Assembly (NCBI RefSeq): GCF_963675165.1
Contig: NC_087380.1
Span: 3,525,803-3,589,802 of the forward strand
Direction of reading: 5' to 3'
DNA length: 64,000 nt
From: Halichondria panicea
Lineage: Eukaryota > Porifera > Demospongiae > Suberitida > Halichondriidae
The translations under genes and the position numbers were made by a program. The first letter of the stretch is position 1, and each line of letters opens with the position of its first letter. The notes beneath the pieces were generated by a model, which had not been told where the DNA came from, ran no database searches, and was given only the letters and a program-made list of their open reading frames with translations. Positions 12,260 to 25,300 of the stretch are shown here, one piece after another.

Positions 12260-12900
12260 ATATACAGCAACAGTAGGTGTACATGTACATGCAGTACTGA
12301 ATCATACGATGCATTAAATAAACCCCCCAAAATAGTAGTGTATTTAAATGTATTTAAATAAAGTTTTGCTCCCTAATTATTATTATGCAAGAGAGACACA
12401 CTTCGCAACAGTAAAATAGTATTATTATACTTGATACTTCTCGATTAACTGTAATACAATTGCAAGCCAACTGAGTGTTATAAAGAAACCATGTCACAAG
12501 GGCAGGCTATATAAATATCTACCCTCAGCTAGTGTCCCTCAGGCTGCATAGTAGGAGAAAAAATGGCTATACTAATTCCCAGACAACTGGCCGTCATCGA
12601 CACCCTTAATACGTAGGATAAATTGTTACTCAATAAAATCGCCACTCTACTAAAGTTTATGAAATTTTAAAATATGGTGTAGGGACGAGGGTAATTCCTC
12701 ATGCCGTAAACCCACCAAGTAAGGCCCTGGAAAAAAGAGTTGCGATAGAGAGCAGTCCTGACACCACCTATATAATAGATGCAGCAGTCCAGTACATTAT
12801 AGGGGAAGGACTGCATTATCATGAATATTAATTTCAGGCATTTCAGTAATACAAATTTTAGCTCCATCGCAATAAATCACTCAACTACTGATTCTTTTAC
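12260..12900. other. Intergenic sequence, nothing firm
   Basis: AT-rich with short repeats. I looked for the second half of a sushi domain to pair with 12901-12975 and found no convincing one. Confidence 0.4.
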
Positions 12901-12975
12901 CTGTTAATCCACTGGTGTTAGCGCCAGAAGAATAATTTATTATACCACCTTCCAAACTAAGCACAGGACAGGCAT
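12901..12975 (-). CDS. Orphan sushi/CCP half-exon (possible relic)
   Basis: A 75-bp open segment with CAG acceptor and GTAAAAG donor, phase 1-1, reads ACPVLSLEGGIINYSSG. That is the first Cys and NG-I-Y strand pattern of a sushi domain whose second half would be in another exon. No partner exon was found nearby, so it is a stray exon of a decayed gene or part of an unseen gene. Confidence 0.4.
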
Positions 12976-13035
12976 CTGCGAAAAATAAACACATTCACAC
13001 AATGTGCTGTCTAAAACCATATACGGCAAGCAGAA

Positions 13036-13255
13036 CGTTAGTTCCATTATTCTATACTTTTGAATCACTCATTCATCAAAATGTTACAAGTGGTACCAGC
13101 TCACTTCACCTTCCATCTACATGCAGCTGTCGTTTTTGCTCCCACTTGAACATATTATATAGCATGCCCATTGTTTATTGATACCTGTATGTTATATTAT
13201 AATTCAGTGCTGACTATCACAGTATATCTATAACGACTTGGAAAAGCTCCTACAA
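13036..13255 (-). pseudogene. Decayed copy of the gene A FN3 region
   Basis: Resembles 361-655 in order and strand: CCAGCTCACTTCACC, ATGCAGCTGTCGTTTTTG and CAGTGCTGACTA match the gene A exon 541-487 and its flanks, with indels that break the frame. It lies downstream of the gene B stop. Confidence 0.6.
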
Positions 13256-13259
13256 AAAG

Positions 13260-13265
13260 TTTATT
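13260..13265 (-). promoter_or_regulatory. Candidate polyadenylation signal of gene B
   Basis: AATAAA on the minus strand, about 83 bases after the gene B stop codon. Confidence 0.5.
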
Positions 13266-13347
13266 GTGAATTGCAATATAGACGGGTGAACTATAAGTAC
13301 AGGACATGTAACCATCCGACTTTTACCACATAGTATAAATTAAAGCA

Positions 13348-16338
13348 TTAATTGTCTGTTGTTACAGTAGTAATTTCTTCCCCGAGGCCATATGCACTGT
13401 TCTCAGTTGTTAGAGGGTCTACTGACGGAACATCGCCATAGTGATGAGGGGGCCTCAGCGTGAGCACATTGTCTGCCAGAAATAAATCGTAACAAAATTA
13501 ATTATTGACATAGCATCCATGCAAACATTATTATAGATGTGATGAAATCAAAGCATACAGCATGCATAGTGCAACAAAGTATTATATTATGTACTACATG
13601 TGTGACATGCAGTCTTTACTAAGATTCTTTTCTATTCATACATAGTTAGCAGAACAGAAATCTTCTAGCCCACTGTAATATAATACTCTGACCTCTGAAA
13701 AGGAAATGCAGTGTCAATATAATTATGGCATGTTGCACTGTGGTGAGTTCTTCATGTATAGCCATGCACATACAGAAAATTGACCTTGGAGGAAAGTTCC
13801 CACTCTCACCAAAAACTTCAAATCATTGCTTTTACACTCACTCTCTAGTTGTGGGACAGGAGTATAAACACATGCACTCACTTGAGTCTATGCAGCAAAT
13901 GGCTTCAAGGCAATAAAGTACGTACAATGTAGTTATTACAAGGCAATGAGTGTCACAAGTGGCAGAGTAGTAGATTGTGGTCAAGAGCCTTAAAGTAGAC
14001 TCTCGCTATTTCGGTTCTCAGAATATACCGGTCGTTTCGTTTGGCACGGATTGCTTGTTTGATCTTTACTACAAAACTCGCCCTGAAATTGGCCACTCGC
14101 TATTCTGTACGGGTCAGTTCTGGCTGCCCCAAACTACTTTTTCAATGTAGTTTATTAGGGTCAGATATGACGTGTGCAGCACATGCTTACAAGATTGTTT
14201 CTACACTTACTGAGTTCTTGACTGTCCCTGAGGCCGTAAGCACTGTTCTCAGTTGTTAGAGGGTCCACTAACGAAATATCGCCATAGTGATGAGGGGATT
14301 CAGTGAGCATCAACGTAAGCACATTGTCTGCCAAAAATAAAATCGTTATGAAACAAAAGTTTATTGACATAGCATCCATGCAAACATCATTAGATGATGA
14401 AAACTAAGCATAATAAAGCATGCATGTTAACTATAAGCAACGTAAAAACTGGATTATTAGCGGTATACTCGATATAGCGTATCTTTGCATGCTGATTTGC
14501 AGGTTTTTTGTACTCAAATTGAATTGCTTTTTCAATTGTGCGAAAGCTAGTGAAAATTCAGAATTGATTTTCAGCTAAGTATAGGATATACCACACCTAA
14601 GAGGAGGATATGCACCCATATATCCTCCTAGTAGGTGTGGCATATCTGACTTATACCACGTGACCGCAGCACAATAAAAGGACCTCCCCCTAGCAACAAT
14701 TCAATCCACAATGCAGACTGCAAAAAAGAACAAGACTATGCCGGGTTTTGCAGCCGTCAAAGAGCTAGTTGAGCAACATGTTGACTACTACATATGCTCA
14801 AGAGCTTCCTTGGTCAAGCGTTGACCATTCGACGTCCCCTACTGGAGTTGCAAGCTCTTCTTGGATAAAATGTATCTAAACTGTGCCCATGGACCCATGG
14901 AAGCTTAGCCATCTTGTTGGAGAGCACCTTCCGTGTTTCTGCCGTCGCTTTGAGTCTTAGTACTGTCAAGCATGGCTCTTTTCTCTTTGTTTACTTTCTT
15001 GAACAAATGAAAAAACTAAAAAACAACTTGAAAAACTGTGCATGCCTGGGGCTGTATGCTAATATTCTATATATCCTACAGCTGTTGACCAATGAGATCA
15101 ATTAGTGGTGACGTAAGTGTGGTATAATGTTGTTTATCTATGAGCTTGTACAGTGCATGGTACGTAGCTATATAGTTGGTGATATCCAGCTGGAAGGACT
15201 CTCTGGGCATGTGGTGTTACCTTGTCTGATCACAATAAAGACATAGATGAGGTGGACTTGTGGACCCTTTCTATTCCAGTTATCGGTCAATGATAATTGA
15301 AATGAACTGTAACATAACTGTAACATAATAGTATGATATAGATCCTGTGGGTTGCCTAGCTTGCTCAATTTCTAGGTAGCTTACGAGTCATCTTATCACT
15401 GAGACATCTGGTTACTGGGTGGGGCTCGAAAATGACTGCATTATAGGAGCAACCTTGAATATAAGCGTATAGAGCTCTGCCATTGACCCCATGAGTTAAT
15501 TCCAGTTTCTATATACGGTAATACAGTTGAGCCTTGAATCCGAACACCTTGTGTCCCCACCTCATCCGGATAGCTAAAACACTGTGTAGCGCGAAATTTT
15601 CGCGGGTGTAAATTTCGCTTATTTGGCTCCAGAGCCAGAAATTTTCGGCCAGGAAACCACACACCAATAGCTTTGCAAGCTGGTGTGTAGGAGTTTATCC
15701 TCTTTATAATTTTCGCATCTTCTGTCTACCCCTCGAAAAACGTGAAATCTGTACGGTATTCTGTATTCGGATACCAGAATAACTCTAAATGAGCCACGTG
15801 ACGTCCATCAATAATTCGAGTAGCCACTGCATGCAAAATCAGCAAACGATGTCCAGAGCTCTTACAAATGCACTAATCTTGGCTGCGGTGCCACGAGTTA
15901 TATATAGTCGGTTAGTCTGTCTGTCTGTCGCTCTGTGTATTCTGAGTCTACTCACGCGATAGCACTGTGTTCATGGATAGCCTCAAAACAACAAGGTAGC
16001 AGATTTTGTGTTAAATCTTCGTTGTCGAATAAAAGCGAGCAAAAGCTAAGAAGCTAAAACATAGTTAGCCGAAATGTACACGCGGATTTGACTCGAGGCA
16101 GTAGACTCACTAAATCGAGTGATCTCGGGCCTAAAGGCCACTGTCTACGTATACTACACCAGGCAAATAAACTGCTTGTGGCACTTATTGCCATGTAATA
16201 ATTATACACACTTACTGAGCTCCTCCATCTCTTGATTGTCCCCAAGGCCGTAAGCACTGTTCCCAGTTGTTATAGGGTCAGCTGACGGAAAGTTGCCATA
16301 GTGATGGACTTCAATGGGAGGGGGTATGTAGTCATATT
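13348..16338 (-). CDS. Gene B tail: three repeated NSAY exons
   Basis: Three exons (16338-16216, 14327-14211, 13472-13348) repeat the pattern HHYG, a short linker, [13 protein letters not shown] or a close variant. The first also carries YDYIPPP. The first two are symmetric phase 1-1 and the last ends in TAA. NSAY fits the N-x-x-Y type bound by PTB domains, and the HHYG tyrosine is a second candidate site in each repeat. Because the internal exons are symmetric, skipping either would keep frame and change the number of docking sites. Confidence 0.85.
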
Positions 16339-19300
16339 CTAGAGGTAATGAAGCATTGTCAAACATTATACAATGGACTCAAACTACTACAACGTTGCGA
16401 TTGTAAACAGTCTACACCAATAATAATCGAGTATTGCAATTCAATTCTATAATTATGGATTCACAGCTAACAGATTCAGTATTTTTGCAATGAATATACA
16501 CAGCAAACCTACGACAAAATGATGGTTAAAATTTGACACTGACTTACTGAGCTCCTCCTCCTCTTGACTGGTGTCCACCAGCACCATACCGAGCTCAGTA
16601 TAGCCAGAAATGGCTGTCAGTAGCCTCTCCACAATGGAGGACAGTTGTGAGAAGGTTGGCCTCTCCTCTGGGTCCTCCCTCCAACACTTACGCATCACCA
16701 CAGAACTGGGTGAATGCATGGTAGGGTGTGTGTGTGTAGAGTTAGTTAACTATCCTAAGAGTTTGTACAATTAAAAAGAGCTTATATATGCATGGTACTG
16801 CATGATTAACACGATAACCATCCCCTTTAAATTTAATCAGGAGATACAAATTGCTATCGACTCCAAGATCCAAGAGGGGCTTGCACACAGTACTCAACAC
16901 TGCCACAATAACTACTAACTCAGTGTACTCACATCTCGGTGGCACAGGCTGCATTTAGAGGTCTCTCGAGTCTCCGCCCCTCCTCCAGCACCTGGATGAG
17001 GGACAGCGGGTCCACGGCAGGGTAGGGGGTCCGTCCTCCATTGAAGACTTCCCACACAGTCACACCGTACGACCACTGATGATAATGAGAGCAACAATAA
17101 TATTGCTACTAGCAAACTTTGGGTGGTTGTACATGTAACTTGAGTTTAAATTGTTGTACTCTGTAAAGCTGCATCATTTCACGAAAATGATGCAATGTGC
17201 TTGGTCCACCACGCACTGGCTCACCACATCAGTTTTCTCTGTGAAGATGGCATCATTGAGACTTTCCAAGGCCATCCATTTGTAGGGGACCTTTGCATTG
17301 GCTCGGTCGTTCTGTCTGAAGTAACCGCTAGCATAGACGTCCTCAGCCAGACCAAAGTCCCCCACCCTGATACCCCCTTCCGAGTCCAACCTATAGGAAT
17401 GTACAAGATGAAACCTTACTGAGACAATGATGCATGTGCATGCACATGTATACTGTCAAGTAAGTACGTATATGATCTATCCAGTGTGATGACATAATTA
17501 TATGATGCTGCCAATTAATATGCCATTGGATACGCTCCAATGAAATTCCTCAAAAATGTATGTATGGCAGTGATGTATTAAACGATAATGAACTATGTAA
17601 TAGCTGTACCATGGGCATCAAGGGTGTATTGGAAACAATACATATATATGCAGATATCCACGGTACAGGTAGCTTGTACTATGAACACCTATTGATTAGA
17701 AGCAATTAGAAGCTGTTATCCAACCCCTTTACAATGAGTAGTAGTAAGCACTCTTTGATCCCTGCCGTGTACATTTTGTTTTGTGTGGTGTGCTTGCACT
17801 CGACAAACCACATCTACAACTTCAACACCCACACGTTTTTGTGCTTTCCACAATTTTTGTTACGGTAGTCTTCTTTAAAAGAGAGGGTCCTTAAAGGGTT
17901 GAGGGAGGGCTTCAGGCTGACCACAGCCATGTACCATGTAAATGAACGTACACCCTGGAAGGGTACATGGGATTTGTACCCTATAGAGTATCCTGAGAGT
18001 ATAGTTTCAATGGATATTCCTTAGTGTCAGAGCACATTATGGTACAAGAATGAATGTATCATGATATCTCGACTCTGTACATAAATAGACAATTGTTAAC
18101 TCACATGCAGTTTCTGGCTGCAAGGTCTCGATGGACAAACTTCTGCTCGGCCAAGTAGGCCATTCCCAGTGTTATTTGATGGCACATCTTTAGTAGCAGT
18201 TTCCTCACTGTCAGAATCTGTGGAGAATGGCACGACAGCTGATCAAAACATTTGGTGGTGCCGGAAAAGTTCAGCCCCACCCACTTCTTTGTTTGAGAAC
18301 ACTCCAGCTATCAAAGAATATTTTAATACACATGCACATAATTATATACAGTAGTCCTAAATAAATTTCCTGTTGCGTTCCGTTTAACTGCATGCGTACA
18401 ACAGATTAAATAATTTGTACTGTATATATAATAGCGTTTTATTTTTGATAACAACAATTTTAGCGATTTAACCTCAAACCTAACTTTGGAATCATTGTAT
18501 AATACTTCCGGTATTGTAGGGGTGTAGCAATTTGAATCTCTATATCGCTTGCAAATAAAATCCGTGAAATATCCAAAATCATCGCTTCTCCTCCACTAGA
18601 ATTTGCAGTAAAGTTGCATGCACATGCAAGGCTTTGTGGTACACCAACTGCATCATATGCCTGGCAAAAGGTGTTACAAAAGGTAAATTTCTGTGCCAAA
18701 GCAAACTAGCCTGCAATTGCTTTTGTTTGTAACATTATATGTCCTAGTCATTATTACAAAGATAGTGAGGCGCTTGACAGGAGAGTAAAGTGAAGCTAGT
18801 GCAAGACTAAAGTGGAGAGCGGCTTGGCATGCATAATTGTCTTGACTCTAGCTCTGTGAGGTATAAATATGGGGCTTTATTCTTAGAGGAGGAGTCAGAG
18901 CGAGGCTCAGAGTGGCAGCTATAGATCAGCGACAGCGTCGAACTAATAGCTGTGATATCTATAATAATTATGGCACGTGCGATATTATATGTACCTGTGT
19001 ATAGCTAGCTATAGCTAGCTATTGACAGAGCAAGCTCTCCACAATGCTTTCTTTTTACTTTCTGCTTTCTGCCGGATAGCTTGAAAGTGAGTTTGCAACG
19101 TATGTATATAGCCAGCCACGCTTGGAGGGTTTACTGCCATCAATCCCTAGAATCACATAATTATAGTACCGTATTATTATGTTCTAATTTATCGGACACT
19201 TTTAATTACCCGGACACTCTTTTGGGCAATTTTCGTTGTTCTAATACAACAGACACTCCATGCAGGGCTTTAATATTACTAAATATCTGGACAATACCTG

Positions 19301-22300
19301 AGTTATATACATTCATAGACGGCAAGTAAAACTTAGAGTGCTGCAGTTAGATAGCTTTTAGTAGATAGTTTTAGATAGCTATAGTGCAACTATTCAATCG
19401 CACGCTGTTCTATTAAATTTAGCTAGCTCGCATGCAGCTGCTTGCTTGTTCTAATTGTTCCTGACACTTCGCATGCTCTATAAAAATCTGTTCCAATTAT
19501 ACCCGGACAATTTCCAAAATAATTATTAATTGCTGTCCGATAAATTAGAAGATATACGGTAATAACTATATCCATGATCCATCACTATAACTAACTATCC
19601 ATCGAGTGCATGCATGCACTGTTAATCCTATATTCAAGATGGCACATGTCAATATAATCCTCATTAGGCAGTATTACTGTGACTACTATAGAAGCATCCA
19701 TATATTGTAATTTGACACAAAGGGCACCCACCCCATACCACATATACCTGATCAATCTCACAGTCATCGTCCAGCTCCAGACTGCCCCTCTCTCTCTTGA
19801 GATAGTCAAAGAGGCTCCCGTTGGCCATATATGGCATCACTATGGCAATGCCGGGGCCAGCATCGAGACACACCCCAATCAGGGACATGACATGAGGATG
19901 GTGGAAGTCCTGCATCTTGTTCACCTCACACACCATGCTCTGAACATCCGACACTGAGAACAGACCTGCAGTGTAGTTAACAGACTCAACTCATCACAAA
20001 TACAATAATTATGTTGTGTATAATCTATTATCAACAGCCGCCCACAAATTATAGGGATCTGAATCACTGACAACCTCAGTATATAACTTCTATATAGGAA
20101 AACATGTTGCAGCTGACAACATTCTTAGATGTATCAGGATAATTATCATGCATGCATGTATATAATATATATATACGTGTACGTTAATGCAGTTACCTTT
20201 TAATGTCTTCACGGCCACCCCCTGCATAGGTACACTGTTCCAGTCTGTCAGGACGCCCTTGTACACGATGCCAAATTCACCTGCATAGGGGACATCCCAT
20301 AAAATAATGCACATGATTATTTGTTAATTTATTTACCTTGCCCAATTGCAGTACTGGAGAGTTTCAATATTGAGGCTGGTATTTTGAATGAGTCTGGGAT
20401 GGACTTAGCAATTTCATCGAGTTCTGATTCTGCATGTAGGTTATTACGTGTAGTGAATATTGTACAATAAGAAAATACTGAAACTTACTAATGAGTGCAG
20501 TATTGCCATCAAATACCTCTTCAGTTATCCTGTGAGTCATACGTAAAATTGAGATAATTGAACAGCTAAACTGTACACATCATTTCTTACCCAGTACCCA
20601 CGAGCTCCATGTTTTGTTGGTGCCTAGCAATTGACACGGACTTCCTTCGAGAGTTTAGATAGAAGCAGATGAAAACTATCATCAGTACACATACGACCAG
20701 TACAAAGATAACGATGATGACACTAAATGGGATGATGATCTCCAGAGGAACTCCAGTAGTCACAGAAACCGCCACTGCAGGGACTGTCACCACAGGAACT
20801 GTGTAAGCCAGTCCCTCAACCAATGTTTGAGCGATATTGTTCCCAACGGTCACCTGAAGGGACAGTGACACAAATACATAGTTTATTAGTCACTCACATT
20901 TAAGATGGCAGGGTTTTCCCCTCCTGGTGGCTCCAAGGGGGCAGTACAGAATATGTCACTAACTCTCTCACTGGTAGTCTGGACACACTCCTCCCCTCCC
21001 ACGGTCACTCGTATCTCACTGGTATCTACTGAGTCGAGATTATCACCCTGGGTACACACACGATAACAATAGGGTTAGTACTGGCTTTAAGACATACCAC
21101 AATACGTATGATGGTCTCTGTGCCACTAGGGACCTGAGATGTCTCCAGTCTGAAGTTAGAGGGATCTGATTGAATGCTGATGGGATACTGTGCTTGTGTG
21201 ATGGGTGGGACATCGTCGAACAATAGTGCGTAGTCCAATGCGGTCAGCGAGGTTGCCGACAGGTCAGGAGTGGAGCATGTGATGGTGGTAATGTTCACAA
21301 CACTGCAGGTGGTACTCTCTCCCATACTGCAGTTGCTCCTCTGTATAATTATAGGGGAGGGTATATAAAAGTATACATATTTATTACGCAGTCACATAGC
21401 CTCAAGGACTAATTTGATAACGGTTGTTGTGATGCAATATACTAGCCTCGTTCCCAGGCAGAGTTGTACGTCTAAAACAATGCTAGGTCGCCAACTAGGC
21501 CTGGTAAAGATTAATTGCATATGGGTGTCGTTTCAATTAGCAATGAATTCCAATGATTTCTCCTTAAATTAAAAGCTGCCATAATCACAAAAACAGCTCA
21601 GTGTTCCGTGTTACAAATTATCTCTAAGCTAGTTATAGGTATTAGATTTAGGTGGTAGCTATCAAGTTGTGTCAAACAAGAAACAAGAAGGCCTCCCTCA
21701 ATGAGCATCAAGTCCAAGCAGTCAACTCTAGTGGGAAGGAACCTTTTGTGTGGTTCCCTACTGTGTTACCAGTTGCTGCAGACAATAAACTTTAGCTCGA
21801 TCTACCTGGACATAGATAGCATACTCTATCTTAACTACCGTATAGCGGGTAATTTTCGTGGGGCAAAATGTTCATGGTTTTCGTGGTTGGTCCAATGGAG
21901 GTCTGACCACGAATATTTTACCCACGAATGAAGCGACCTTGCCTACCTTTACCTGCAGTGCAAGCAGCCAGAGGAGGGTCGTTTCTCCATGTAACCAATC
22001 CTAGATTACATCATCTATATACCTTCCTAATGACGTCATAGTAGCTGGTAGGTTGTATATAATAGCATTTAATATTATTATAGTAGTAGGTAACTAGTAG
22101 CAGCAGTAGCACTGGTAGCGCTGGTAGCAGCCGTAGCACTGGTAGCGCTGGTAGCAGCAGTAGCACTGGTAGCAGCAGTAGCACTGGTAGAAGCAGTAGC
22201 AGCAGTAGCGCTGGTAGCGCTGGTAGCAGCTACCAGTGCTACTGCTGCTACCAGCGCTACCAGTGCTACTGCTGCTACCAGTGCTACCAGTGCTACTACT

Positions 22301-25300
22301 GCTACCAGAGCTACCAGTGCTACTGCTGCATGCTACTACTAGTCCTACTATATTCACCTACCAGCTACTATGACGTCATTAGGAAGGTATATAGATGATG
22401 TAATCTAGGATTGGTTACATGGAAAAACAACCCAGAGGAGGAATACCAGTGTCAAAAGGTCACTAACCACACACGTGGCCCTATGTTTTACATGTAAAAC
22501 TGAGTTTACCCTCGCGCCCCTGAGTTTATACACCATCAATAGCTTGATCCTCTTTATAAAATCACAACAGAAATCGGTTGAGCTATCGAGCCCCAGGGGA
22601 ATCAGCTTGAGAGAGGAGATCTAGGATTTAATTACCTTTTATTGCATTCTTTAAAACCACAAGATATGGAAATTAGCCTTTCGTGGCTAGGGTATAAATT
22701 TTGATGTACTGGCTTGCTGCACTGGATAGATCTAGGCTTTCCAAGCAGGAAAATAAAGAACAAAAGCGCTATATGCAGCAAAGGTCAAGAACCCAGAACA
22801 AGAATGTTTAATCCTTCATTAAACGTGACCCTATTGATCCTGGCGTTCCTCCTCTGGCAAGCAGCTACCACAAAAATAATTTTTATTACCCACGAAATGT
22901 CTCAATATTGCTGAACCACGAATATTTTGTTCCCCGAAAATTACCCGCTATATATACAGTATTTCTGTCAAGCTGCATGTATTTTCATTAATAGATTTAC
23001 TATCGCTACAGACAAGCCCATAATTATGCTAGGCTGGCGACCTAGCGTTATTTTAGAGACAACTCGGCCTGGGAATGAGGCTAGCAATATACAGGCAGCT
23101 TGCCCTGCACTAACCTCGATCTCATGCAGCCACACCGAATATTTTTGAGGCAAAAAAGCCAACTTAAAAATGGATTATTCATAGACCCCACGAAAATTAT
23201 ATACCCGCTATACGGTATCTAGTTGCTGGCTTACCAGAGGAGCCCCCATTGGCTGGTAGACCTCCAACACAGACTGTTGTACCACGTCCAAGTTCAATCC
23301 AGTAAAAGTTAACGTGATGCCTCCACTGGAAATCGTGTTGCTAGGAGACACATTAATCACATTGGGGTTGTTACGATAACTGAAGACCACTCCTGAATTA
23401 TTGACTCTGGCAGAATCAATGGATACCACTACCATTGCATCGGAGGAGAGGTTTGCTGCTGTGGTAGTGCAACGAATCTCGTGAGACTGGATAGATCTGC
23501 ATGTTATGCATGCAGGGGAACTTTGAGTACCAGCTAATTAATATAGTCACTTACAACACATTGCAGACATAGCTTGACCCGCTGACTTCTAGAGAGACTC
23601 TAGTCTCCTCTTGGTTACCCACGTCCAGTCCAGTCCCACTCACAGCCACTGTTGTCCCCCCCGCCCTGGGTCCAAAGGTTGGAGTCACACTATTGACAGC
23701 AGGAGACACAGCAGTGAAGGAGCCAACATGTACAGTGGCCTCTCTAGAGCCAATGGTCAGAAAGAAGTTTTTGGACCCTCCAGTCCCTAAGTTGGTGGTC
23801 AAACAGACAAATTGGCGGCCTGGCATGTAGCCAGTGTTGATGGGAGAGCAGGCCACACCTCCTAATGTAAGATTGGCGCTCTGAATGTCGGCAAAGGTCA
23901 CTCCGAGGTCAGTGCCGTTTACAGTGATTGCTGTACCACCCTCAACTGGTCCTGTAGGGGAAGGTGTAAGTCAGGATTTGTAATATAACACTTCTAATGC
24001 AGTGGAACCTCGATCTCTTAATTAGCGACCACCTCTTAGAAACAACCACCTGCTATAGTATACATAAACTTTCAAACTACAATCTACAAAGAGGTCAGTT
24101 CACAAGGAAGGGCTACTGCTTCTGCTACTGTAAAGCTTTGCAGCTCTTTTCTGGCTCTTGTATATAGCTAACAAACAGCTAGCACTTCAGTGCAAGGTTA
24201 ATAAGTTGAATAGAAAGTTTATGCGAATAGGATCTACGAAAGATTCTGAAGAGACTTGAACAACCTTGACTGTAAGTAAAACTAGGCATAACTCGAGAAC
24301 AAAGTTTTAGTTTGTAAATCCACCGGTCAAACCAAGAGAAAAGGCTAGAAAGCTGTTAGTTTTCGTCGCATTGCAACGTACCGTTGACCATTTACAGCTG
24401 GAATGTCTATACACAGACAGACACACAAGTCAGCCTCGTGCGGCTATGCCTCGAGGTATATATAATGAGAGGTGAACATAATTATATAGTCACGGTATAT
24501 TAATGCTTACCGGACATTGGAGTGAACGAGTTGATGACAGGGACAGGACAATTGTTCCCCTCAATAACGAAATGATCAGTGGAGCACTCCTGCATCACCT
24601 CACAACTACTCCCACACCACACACATGCAAACTCTGCCGCAATACATTCTGAACATCCACTGGCCAAATTACGACAATCATACAACGTCACTGCGTGTGT
24701 ATACAATGTCATGTGTGTGTGGGGCAGAGAGGTAAAATAGATCCGGAAGTAGTGTAATTAATTTTGTGTGGCAACATTTGTATAGATGACATAATAATTA
24801 TTGATGTATAACAAGATCATGGTACCTGCAGTTAGTTGCATGGTGCTGATGAGTGTACTCATCAACAAGATCACAATGACAACCACGGAAGAACTGCCGA
24901 CCCCAGCAGAAAGTGTGAGCTATACAAAGAATAATCAGTAGGTGTATATACAAGCAAATGCAAGTTAGTAAAATTAGTCTGCACCCACATGCACCATTAG
25001 TAAAAAAATATTATTTTTATGCTGTAGTTGGCATATTTGTGCCCAAGATATTTTTGTGCAGTATACTTCGTATCTTTATGCATTTGTTATTGTCACCATT
25101 CACTCACTTGCCCACTTCCCACTGTACACAGGATGGAGTTTTCGTTCTCATACTGAGCTGTCAGATTAACTTGAGCTGTCAGATCAACATTCACAACACA
25201 CAAGTACTCAAAGCCATTCGTCTATTGAAGAGGGAAGCCATGGAACAATCAGGTACAAAGATCATGTGACTTACGGGGGCGAGGAGGTTCCTGGTCGTCA

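Noticed and set aside
18460-18699. 79-codon minus-strand open frame in the gene B kinase intron
   Set aside because: No splice borders, no domain pattern, and the flanking kinase exons join without it.
22085-22330. CRISPR-like or coding Ser/Gly-rich repeat array
   Set aside because: The units are one palindrome inside a foldback transposon; no spacers, and the apparent protein repeat is a by-product of GCTGGTAGC units.
24826-24919. Cys-rich reading ([14 protein letters not shown]) of this exon as an EGF-like piece
   Set aside because: That frame does not join either neighbouring exon without a stop; the hydrophobic frame does.
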